This document shows positions 6,697 to 11,873 of a DNA stretch of 11,873 nucleotides, in pieces (position 1 is the stretch's first letter; the number at the start of each line of letters is the position of its first letter). Source of the DNA: an uncultured Collinsella sp. GTDB taxonomy: Bacteria; Actinomycetota; Coriobacteriia; Coriobacteriales; Coriobacteriaceae. The stretch is from the NCBI GenBank assembly GCA_900556515.1, contig USPH01000021.1, forward strand, positions 1 through 11,873, in the 5' to 3' direction. The notes under the pieces are model-generated. The model did not search any database. It was not told where the DNA came from and worked only from the letters and a program-made list of their open reading frames with translations. The position numbers and the translations under genes are program-made.

Positions 6697-7719
6697 CTAC
6701 ACCGTAAGGAACATCATCACGATGATCATGGCAAAGCCGATAAGGTCGGTCGGCAAAAACACCGTACCCAGCATCACGGCGCTGGTGATGGTCGCCGAAA
6801 CCGGCTCCACAGTTCCGATGAGGCTCGCACGCACCGAGCCGATGTCCTTAACGCCCTGCATATAGAGCATGTAAGCAAAAAACGAGCCGATAACCACGAA
6901 CACCGCGAGCGCCTCGACGCCGGCGGCATCGAGCGCCGGCATATGCGCCCAGGGCTGCACGAAGGCACACGAGACCACGCCCGCCGCGAGCATTGCCGAG
7001 CCCGTGACGATGGGGCTGCCGTATTCGGGCAGGATCTTGGCGGGGATCACCGCCATACACGTGGCGCTGACCGCACACATAAGACCCGCGATCAGGCCAA
7101 GCGGCGAGATATTCAGGCTGGTGGGGTCGCCGCCGGTGGCGATTAAAAAGGTTCCGCCCAGAGCCAAGCCAATGCCGATGACTTCGCGAGTACGCGGCAT
7201 GCGGCGATCGGTTACGCAGGTGTAGCCCATGATGATAACGAGCTGCAGGCACTGGAGCACCGTCGCGGTTCCGGCGTTCGTCAGGCGCACGGCCGATAGA
7301 TAGCAAAACTGGTTGAACAGCAGGCCAAAGGCGGTAAAGAGCAGCAGCTGTTTGCGATCGGCGGGTGTGGTCCAGAGCTTAACCAGGCGCTCGCGGTCGC
7401 GCGTAACAACCACGGCCATAAAGAGTAGACCGGCGAGAATCTGACGCACGCTCATAAGCCACAAGGTGTCGACGTGGTAGGTATCGAACAGAAAGCTCGC
7501 GCTGGTGCCCGAGAAGCCCCAAAACGAACCGCCCACCAGCGTAGCCAAGACGCCCGTGATCATCTTGCGCGTCGAAGCGTTGTTCAGGCGGTCGCGCCAT
7601 GCGCGACGGGTGTTGCGGCTGAGCTCGTCGGTGCCCTCGGGCACATCAATGTTCGATATATCGGTCATCGGCACCGAAGCCCCTGCGCCTTCGACCTGCT
7701 CGACACACTCTTTGCTCAT
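6697..7719 (-). CDS. EamA/DMT-family drug/metabolite transporter
   Basis: A 340-residue inner-membrane protein with ten predicted helices arranged as two EamA repeats (about 54-195 and 205-339). Each repeat begins with a Gly/aromatic-rich helix; the first reads GVLATLVGGSFWGFSGTSASFLF, and the second repeat contains the typical VEPVSATI segment (304-311). Members export or import small metabolites and amino acids; the substrate cannot be read from sequence. A hydrophilic, acidic N-terminal extension of about 50 residues precedes the first helix. The frame stays open upstream to 7926, but the ATG at 7717-7719 has GGGGGAG just before it and the upstream residues look non-coding. The protein ends right at its last helix without the usual charged tail. 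It is co-directional with the DUF4012 gene (149-base gap, no clear terminator). Confidence 0.92.
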   Translation of the reverse strand: MSKECVEQVEGAGASVPMTDISNIDVPEGTDELSRNTRRAWRDRLNNASTRKMITGVLATLVGGSFWGFSGTSASFLFDTYHVDTLWLMSVRQILAGLLFMAVVVTRDRERLVKLWTTPADRKQLLLFTAFGLLFNQFCYLSAVRLTNAGTATVLQCLQLVIIMGYTCVTDRRMPRTREVIGIGLALGGTFLIATGGDPTSLNISPLGLIAGLMCAVSATCMAVIPAKILPEYGSPIVTGSAMLAAGVVSCAFVQPWAHMPALDAAGVEALAVFVVIGSFFAYMLYMQGVKDIGSVRASLIGTVEPVSATITSAVMLGTVFLPTDLIGFAMIIVMMFLTV

Positions 7720-7788
7720 TCCACTCCCCCGAAACAGCCTGGAAATAATTCGGCTTACCTTACCATGGCGAAGGCACCAGTTGGAGGC

Positions 7789-7811
7789 TTGTCCGCTTAT
7801 CGGTAGGACAA
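7789..7811. promoter_or_regulatory. TTGTCC/GGACAA dyad upstream of the transporter gene
   Basis: TTGTCC (7789-7794) and GGACAA (7806-7811) are 6-bp inverted arms 11 bases apart, 70-92 bases upstream of the transporter start. The spacing of one helical turn and a half suits a dimeric regulator site, but this is only pattern evidence. The rest of the gap from 7720 to 7950 shows no gene. Confidence 0.25.
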
Positions 7812-7950
7812 TTCCGCAGGCGTCTTTCCATAGCTCGATACCGCAATGGCCTTGCATTATGCGACAGCCAAATCGCGGCAGCAGGCTCTTTTGAAATGGA
7901 TATGACAAAGCCCCCGAATTCCACAATGTAAGCGATTTTTAAAAATGTTC

Positions 7951-7979
7951 TTGCCACCGAGTTCAGGCTCCGTTATATT
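7951..7979 (+). promoter_or_regulatory. Promoter of tRNA-Val
   Basis: TTGCCA (7951-7956) and TATATT (7974-7979) are separated by exactly 17 bases, a near-consensus sigma-70-type promoter. The predicted start lies about 20 bases before the mature tRNA. A GCGCGCTTGCGC stretch lies between them. Confidence 0.85.
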
Positions 7980-8008
7980 ATCCCTTGCGCGCTTGCGCAC
8001 CCTTGATC

Positions 8009-8083
8009 GGGCGTTTAGCTCAGGGGGAGAGCGCTTCCCTGACACGGAAGAGGTCAGAAGTTCAAATCTTCTAACGCCCACCA
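8009..8083 (+). tRNA. tRNA-Val (anticodon GAC)
   Basis: A full cloverleaf can be drawn. The acceptor stem is GGGCGTT/AACGCCC with discriminator A and encoded CCA (8081-8083). The D arm contains TTAGCTCAGGGGGAGAGC. The anticodon stem is CTTCC/GGAAG with loop CTGACAC and anticodon GAC at 8041-8043. The T arm is AGAAG-TTCAAAT-CTTCT. It reads GUC/GUU valine codons. It stands alone, with its own promoter and terminator. Confidence 0.97.
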
Positions 8084-8091
8084 AATGTTCG

Positions 8092-8127
8092 CAGCTCAGA
8101 GGCTATGTCCTCTGGGCTGTTTTGTTT
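8092..8127 (+). terminator. Intrinsic terminator of tRNA-Val
   Basis: CAGCTCAGAGG (8092-8102) pairs with CCTCTGGGCTG (8109-8119), including one G-T pair, around a 6-base loop. TTTTGTTTT follows. It begins 8 bases after the CCA end. Confidence 0.9.
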
Positions 8128-8189
8128 TATGTCGCTAAATCCGCTGGCAGTTCCAACCGCCCAACTAGCCAAAAGCCGACCATCTACTA

Positions 8190-8207
8190 GCCGATATATC
8201 CATCGGC
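8190..8207. promoter_or_regulatory. Short GCCGAT/ATCGGC dyad in the DUF5710 gene upstream region
   Basis: GCCGAT (8190-8195) and ATCGGC (8202-8207) flank a 6-base AT-rich spacer, about 100 bases before the DUF5710 gene start. It may be an operator; nothing else in 8128-8260 stands out. Confidence 0.25.
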
Positions 8208-8268
8208 ATAACCAATCAGTCCGCACCGCAACTTCTCAGCAAAACGCCGCGATGTCTGCGCCCTGCGG

Positions 8269-8274
8269 TATCCT
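8269..8274 (+). promoter_or_regulatory. Possible -10 element of the DUF5710 gene
   Basis: TATCCT lies 36 bases before the ATG at 8310. The matching -35 position is GC-rich and poor, so this is a weak call. Confidence 0.3.
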
Positions 8275-8309
8275 TGGGCCACTTGCACCTGCAGCACCAA
8301 GGAGCCGCC

Positions 8310-8996
8310 ATGCGCACCGAGCTCGATGTCCCCTTTTCGCACAAAGAAGAAGCCAAGGCGCTGGGCGCCAAATGGGACCGGACCAAGAAGGTCTGGTATG
8401 TACCCAGCGGCGTTAACCCCGAGCCCTTTGCCGAGTGGCTGCCTGGTGTTGACCGATCCGACCCCTCAGCGCCGTATATATATCTAGTACTGGGCAAGCG
8501 CGAGTGCTGGAAGTGTCACAAAGAGACCTCGGTCGCGGCCTTCGGCATTCCCTATCGAACCGATAACGACGAGAGCGTCGCCATCGCGCACGCGCCCAAC
8601 GAAGCCGGGCACATTGCCATCGACACGGCCAACGCCAACGCACTCGCCATCGTGCCCGCTCTTGGCTGCGTGCCGGGCGAGATCCGCGACTACCTTCATA
8701 AGCGCTGCGGCTACAAGCCCGTAGGCGCGCGAGCCTCCAAAGCCCCGTCGCTCGGCAACACGTGCACCAGTTGCGACGCGCTGCAAGGCAGCCGCTATCT
8801 GTTCGAGGAGCCCTCGTCCCCGTTTGCCCTCACTGCCATCAACAAGCTGCCGGCACTGGAGTTTGTGCGCGTCGAGGTTGCCGGCGTCTTTGGCGTCCCG
8901 GCCACGCGCACCGACTTTGACCAGGCGCTCTTTACCTGGGCACGCGACCATCACGCCGAGTTCCACAGGCAACTCGGCGAGGGGGTTTATTTGTAG
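8310..8996 (+). CDS. DUF5710-domain protein with two CxxC pairs
   Basis: A 228-residue soluble protein. Residues about 4-45 (LDVPFSHKEEAKALGAKWDRTKKVWYVP) match the DUF5710 pattern, a small fold often attached to plasmid or phage primase, helicase and nuclease proteins and thought to act on nucleic acid. The remaining 180 residues are not recognised. They hold CWKC (66-69) and CTSC (152-155), which could together bind one zinc ion with about 82 residues between the pairs. Start choice: the ATG at 8310 has AAGGAG at 8299-8304; an in-frame ATG 36 bases upstream has no such site. It converges on the zinc-ribbon gene with only a 38-base gap and no visible terminator. DNA or RNA binding is inference from the domain; no catalytic motif was found. 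Confidence 0.82.
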   Translation: MRTELDVPFSHKEEAKALGAKWDRTKKVWYVPSGVNPEPFAEWLPGVDRSDPSAPYIYLVLGKRECWKCHKETSVAAFGIPYRTDNDESVAIAHAPNEAGHIAIDTANANALAIVPALGCVPGEIRDYLHKRCGYKPVGARASKAPSLGNTCTSCDALQGSRYLFEEPSSPFALTAINKLPALEFVRVEVAGVFGVPATRTDFDQALFTWARDHHAEFHRQLGEGVYL

Positions 8997-9034
8997 AGAC
9001 AGAGAGGCCTTCATAGCCAGCTCCTCCGCATCAC

Positions 9035-9319
9035 CTATCCCTCGTCGCCGGCGTCGTACACGATATCGAGGCCACAAACAGGGCATTTCTCCGGATACAC
9101 CGGCATATGAACGCCCGTGCGTTTCCTCACTTCGTCACTGAGTTTGTCGCGCGCATCGATGAACCGAATGTCGAGACACGGTATTTGCGAGCCGCAGCAA
9201 GGGCAGGCAACGACAAACGACCCGCAATCAACCTCTACGCTCGGAAACATATTGTTGTCTATAAGGGCACACGGCAGTTTTCCGTACTTCCCCATCGCAA
9301 TGTCGCCTCGCCAACTCAT
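9035..9319 (-). CDS. Small two-CxxC zinc-ribbon protein
   Basis: A hypothetical protein of 94 residues. CPCCG and CPVCG knuckles, about 40 residues apart, form a likely four-cysteine zinc ribbon, with a further Cys in the first knuckle (CPCCGSQIPC). The segment between them is charged and probably helical (FIDARDKLSDEVRKRTG). The ATG at 9317-9319 (MSWRGDIAMGKYGKL) has GAGGGGAG close upstream; the frame is open further up but without a better start. It follows the HNH endonuclease gene on the same strand after a 122-base gap with no clear terminator, so the two may be one transcript. No precise function is recognised; nucleic-acid or protein binding is possible. Confidence 0.72.
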   Translation of the reverse strand: MSWRGDIAMGKYGKLPCALIDNNMFPSVEVDCGSFVVACPCCGSQIPCLDIRFIDARDKLSDEVRKRTGVHMPVYPEKCPVCGLDIVYDAGDEG

Positions 9320-9441
9320 ACACGCTCCCCTCTCGCTATACAAATTAGGAAGAGCATGCACCGGCGGGCGTGTACGAGATTGCATCGCCACGCGATCCGA
9401 TCAAACAACACGATCTTAAAAGACCGCCAAATCCTAATACG

Positions 9442-10524
9442 CTAATACGGCAGAAGCCCCACCTGTTCACGCTTCTTTTCTGAGCGATCGAACTCGATGC
9501 GATGGGCCTCAAGAAACACCGCATTGGGTCGCCACTGATGTTCATTCGGCTGCCTTAGCGTCGCACCCGCAAAGGAAGCGTAGTCGGTCTTATCCAGCAG
9601 GTACGATCCGCACAGCCGATATTCGCCGCAAACAGGCTCAAACGAAATCAGGTGAGCATCAAATAGGGAATGAAGGTCGCGCCGAAGCAGAATACCGTTG
9701 CTGGCAACCTGCGATTTGGGTCCCGAGTAATTCTCGATATGTGCAGCCTCCAGAGCTTCGCTGACGCCGCAGTCTGACACCGCGCAACGGCCGTCATAGG
9801 CGGCAACGAGCTGCTTACGGAACCATTGTTGCCCCAATCGCTCGCGACTTAACGCATAGCGGACCTTTTCGTCATCGGTCGCACCCCGTCCGGCAAACTC
9901 AATATCGACGGGTATGTGCTTCAGATAACTCATGTCGGGCGCAAAACGAGGGTCCGGTCCGCCTTTATGAACAGGGCCGTGCAGAACAAACCATCCGTTT
10001 TCGGGCTCGAACCGCTCAACAAACGCAAGGCCGAGCACCTTATAGCCCACCTCGGTTGCAAATATGACTCCGACCGGGACGCCACATTCCATGCAGTTGA
10101 GCATTTTACGGTTGTAATTCTGGTCTCGAGAACCAACGGCACCCGGCGCTTGAACCGAGTACTTAATGACCCACGTACCATCGTCCAAATAGAGCGGAGG
10201 CACATCGGTGTAGAAGCTCTTTTTAGAGTTATGGACCGAAAGCGCAAAGGTCTTATTGGGATCTTGCTTCACCCGATCCTGGCCCGGCCAGAAGATCCCC
10301 GAATCCCGCGTTACGGGAAAGAAATCCGAGCCAATTCTCAAACGACACTGATACTGAGGGCTATCTTCCTTGGTGTGATGCGGAAGGCTGGTCCAAACGC
10401 CGCCGCGCTGCTCCTCACCCAGAAACCACTCCCATGCCTCAACGTATTCGGAAGGCACGAGACTGCAGGCACGATCATAGCTTGGTCCATCCATCAACGG
10501 AACAGCAAGGTCAATGTCGTTCAT
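9442..10524 (-). CDS. HNH endonuclease (HNH_2 type), restriction-like
   Basis: A 360-residue protein. The C-terminal part has an HNH nuclease of the PF13391 type: GQQWFRKQLVAAYDGRCAVSDC leads into the module, then AAHI with His262, SNGILLRRD with Asn276, and LHSLFD with His285. The Cys247/Cys252 pair may bind a structural metal. The N-terminal two-thirds resembles the sensor part of stand-alone HNH restriction-like enzymes (NRKMLNCMECGVPVGVIF at 138-155, then YKVLGLAFVERFEPENGWFVL). In related proteins this region is thought to recognise DNA or a modification, which is inference here. The ATG at 10522-10524 is preferred over a GTG three codons upstream because AGGTG precedes it at proper spacing. 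A role in DNA restriction or defence is likely but not shown. Base composition looks less GC-rich than in the housekeeping genes. Confidence 0.88.
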   Translation of the reverse strand: MNDIDLAVPLMDGPSYDRACSLVPSEYVEAWEWFLGEEQRGGVWTSLPHHTKEDSPQYQCRLRIGSDFFPVTRDSGIFWPGQDRVKQDPNKTFALSVHNSKKSFYTDVPPLYLDDGTWVIKYSVQAPGAVGSRDQNYNRKMLNCMECGVPVGVIFATEVGYKVLGLAFVERFEPENGWFVLHGPVHKGGPDPRFAPDMSYLKHIPVDIEFAGRGATDDEKVRYALSRERLGQQWFRKQLVAAYDGRCAVSDCGVSEALEAAHIENYSGPKSQVASNGILLRRDLHSLFDAHLISFEPVCGEYRLCGSYLLDKTDYASFAGATLRQPNEHQWRPNAVFLEAHRIEFDRSEKKREQVGLLPY

Positions 10525-10538
10525 CGCCAGCACCTACA

Positions 10539-10567
10539 ACCATACGAACGCGAGTCATGCCCCTCAA
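10539..10567 (-). promoter_or_regulatory. Possible promoter of the HNH gene
   Basis: On the minus strand TTGAGG (10562-10567) and TATGGT (10539-10544) are 17 bases apart. The start would then lie only about 8-10 bases before the ATG, giving a very short leader. A TTGACT at 10581-10586 has no matching -10. The AT-rich region 10560-10600 is the likely promoter area. Confidence 0.3.
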
Positions 10568-10676
10568 TAATATGGCCGAGAGTCAATTATTACGAGATCT
10601 CATTCCGCGATCGGCGCATCGTTGATGCTCTCGGTTTGCCGCTGGCGCGCTTGTACCCCGCTGCCCCACTCCCCTG

Positions 10677-10682
10677 TATACT
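10677..10682 (+). promoter_or_regulatory. Probable -10 element of the 163-residue protein gene
   Basis: TATACT is close to consensus and lies 57 bases before the GTG start. The best -35 candidate, TTGTAC at 10651-10656, is 20 bases away, longer than usual. Confidence 0.45.
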
Positions 10683-10739
10683 GATGTAGCACGTGTTTCA
10701 TCCGGGCTTGTTGGGCCGGATTGTTCATGGGAGGGTCTT

Positions 10740-11231
10740 GTGGCTGCTTCGAATCCGCCTAAGGGGAGCGTTTCTTCTTCGTCCATCAAGCCGGTTACGC
10801 GCAAGGCCGTGCGTTGCCAGCGCGAGGTCGCTTGGCTTGTCACGCAGGCGGCGGGCAGGCTTGTGGCGACCACTCAGGACGTCAATGCGCCTACTCCGAG
10901 CTTTGTGTTAGCGGCGGCGCTAGATTTTGTGCGCCAATTGGAGCTTGCCGCACAGGATGCCAGCGGCCACCTCGACTACCAGAATGTTATGGAGCCCGAC
11001 CTGCAAACGTTCTGCCACATGGCCAAGTTGCCCGCCGCGCCCAATGCGCTTTCGGACGCAGGCTACATGTTTACGCTCTCGGGCGCGGACCTTATCCGCG
11101 ACATCTATGCATACTGCAGCGAGCTCGCCGAGCGCAGCGTCTTTGGCACGGCTGAAGTCAAACCGGGATATGTCATCAAGCTGGTTCTTAGGCTGTTCTT
11201 GATGGACGGGTTCGGGGCCATGCCGGCGTAA
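10740..11231 (+). CDS. Hypothetical protein, 163 residues
   Basis: Not recognised. The GTG at 10740 follows GGGAGG by 5 bases. The first 20 residues are Ser/Lys/Pro-rich and probably disordered. The rest looks alpha-helical with histone-fold-like spacing of hydrophobics (REVAWLVTQAAGRLVATTQDVNAP, then SFVLAAALDFVRQLELAAQD, then DLIRDIYAYCSELAERSVFG). No membrane helix, signal peptide or catalytic motif is seen. Cysteines are scattered, not paired. It is transcribed alone, away from the HNH gene and towards the AlbA_2-type gene. GC-rich third positions and a clear ribosome site support a real gene. Helix-rich DNA- or protein-binding is a guess only. Confidence 0.7.
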   Translation: MAASNPPKGSVSSSSIKPVTRKAVRCQREVAWLVTQAAGRLVATTQDVNAPTPSFVLAAALDFVRQLELAAQDASGHLDYQNVMEPDLQTFCHMAKLPAAPNALSDAGYMFTLSGADLIRDIYAYCSELAERSVFGTAEVKPGYVIKLVLRLFLMDGFGAMPA

Positions 11232-11277
11232 GCCGAGTCTTTAGCATCACCGTCGACTGAGCAACAACCGCTTTATC

Positions 11278-11326
11278 TTAGTGGGCGCCAATTGAGGGTC
11301 GATTATTGGTTCGCCTCGTCCACTAA
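11278..11326. terminator. Bulged hairpin between convergent genes
   Basis: TTAGTGG (11278-11284) pairs with CCACTAA (11320-11326); inside, GCG/CGC and CCAAT/ATTGG pair with bulges around a 12-base loop. It sits between the stop codons of the 163-residue protein gene and the AlbA_2-type gene. No T run follows on either strand, so termination here is plausible but unproven. Confidence 0.4.
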
Positions 11327-11331
11327 CGCAT

Positions 11332-11873
11332 TTATTCCACGCGCTCTGACAGTCGATACTTGCGGTTGCGGCTCGTCGTCGGCGCCGTGGGCTCAAGCTC
11401 GCCTTGAGCAATGAGCGCGTTGACGCGCGACCTAACCTGGGAAATTGTAAGCCCCGTGCGTTCTGCCAGCTCACGCGTCCCCAGCTCGCCGTAGTGTTTG
11501 AGTGCCGTCACAATTAAGCCCCCGCCATGATCGACCGGCTCGATCTTTGAACGGTAAAGTACGACCTTGAACCGATCGAACCCCGGGCAGAACAGGGGCT
11601 CGGCCAGACCATGCGCGCGCATGGCATCGATCATCATCGGGATGCCCGAGCCATTGCCCTCAGCCGGTGAACCTGCGCCATCCGGCAGCGGGACAATCGA
11701 CATGAGCTTCACAAGCGTCGCGTTACGGCATCGGGAGCTGCCGTCAAACAAGTTCTCGCGAGTCTTTCCCCCGTAAAGGCCGCCAGGATTCGTCACCTCG
11801 ACACGATCGTCAAAGACGTCGACGGCAATCGATTGTCCACAGAACCGATCCCCGTATTCTCGATGGATTACGG
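11332..11873 (-). CDS. AlbA_2/HATPase_c_4-type (RecG-like) regulator, C-terminal part
   Basis: The frame is open to the right edge, so the N-terminus (expected to hold the AlbA_2/Schlafen domain) is missing. The visible 180 residues start VIHREYGDRF, equivalent to the family's HRDY motif, then VDVFDDRVEVTNPGGLYGG, then RNATLVKLMS and EGNGSGIPMMIDAMRAHGLAEPLF, the hallmark C-terminal ATP-binding domain (HATPase_c_4). It ends in a winged helix (about 60 residues; ELGTRELAERTGLTISQVRSRVNALIAQGELE). Such proteins are annotated as putative transcriptional regulators or ATP-dependent helicase-like proteins, but most have no known target. An ATG within the window at 11796 would cut the domain and is not the true start. 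Confidence 0.88.
   Translation of the reverse strand, partial: VIHREYGDRFCGQSIAVDVFDDRVEVTNPGGLYGGKTRENLFDGSSRCRNATLVKLMSIVPLPDGAGSPAEGNGSGIPMMIDAMRAHGLAEPLFCPGFDRFKVVLYRSKIEPVDHGGGLIVTALKHYGELGTRELAERTGLTISQVRSRVNALIAQGELEPTAPTTSRNRKYRLSERVE

Noticed and set aside
7720..7926. Upstream extension of the EamA transporter by 69 residues
   Set aside because: The extension has no membrane or family sequence, and the ATG at 7719 has a strong GGGGGAG site.
8084..8310. Integration-site remnant just after tRNA-Val
   Set aside because: No copy of the tRNA 3' end and no integrase in the window; only the terminator is seen.
9916..10689. 257-codon plus-strand open frame opposite the HNH gene
   Set aside because: No recognisable domain or ribosome site, and it runs through the HNH promoter region.
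1..11873. CRISPR array, insertion sequence or rRNA
   Set aside because: No spaced repeat series, no transposase motif with terminal repeats and no rRNA-like stretch was found; the only large repeat is the palindrome at 2681-2779.

Overview
The window looks like chromosomal DNA of a high-GC, Gram-positive-type bacterium. The best guess is the class Coriobacteriia, close to Collinsella. This rests on codon and base composition, on the T-box-controlled pheS, on the DUF4012 protein, and on the mix of DUF5710, HNH and AlbA_2-type accessory genes. It is inference from remembered family patterns, not a database match.

Left part (1-4200), housekeeping. The minus strand carries the 5' part of pheS (phenylalanyl-tRNA synthetase alpha chain), preceded by a complete phenylalanine T-box riboswitch with promoter, UUC specifier, T-box motif and terminator. 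The pheS reading frame appears broken by a missing base near position 45. A divergent gene encodes an M32 (Taq-type) metallocarboxypeptidase with an unusual Lys/Ala-rich N-terminal tail. It ends at a strong intrinsic terminator and converges on glmM (phosphoglucosamine mutase, minus strand). The convergent gap holds a roughly 100-base, almost fully self-complementary palindrome and a second, perfect 13-bp hairpin that overlaps the glmM stop codon.

Middle part (4200-8130), envelope and transport. Upstream of glmM on the same strand lie a large single-pass membrane protein with a DUF4012 domain and an EamA/DMT-family transporter. Then comes a lone tRNA-Val(GAC) on the plus strand with a near-ideal promoter and its own terminator.

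Right part (8130-11873), accessory-looking. After the tRNA come a DUF5710 protein with two CxxC pairs (plus), a convergent pair on the minus strand made of an HNH endonuclease and a small two-CxxC zinc-ribbon protein, an unrecognised 163-residue protein (plus), and the C-terminal part of an AlbA_2/HATPase_c_4 (RecG-like) regulator running off the right edge (minus). No integrase, transposase, CRISPR array or phage structural gene is visible. The most noteworthy items are the long palindrome between the convergent genes, the HNH plus zinc-ribbon pair with the neighbouring DUF5710 gene as a possible small nucleic-acid-targeting module, and the extra hairpin between the T-box terminator and pheS.
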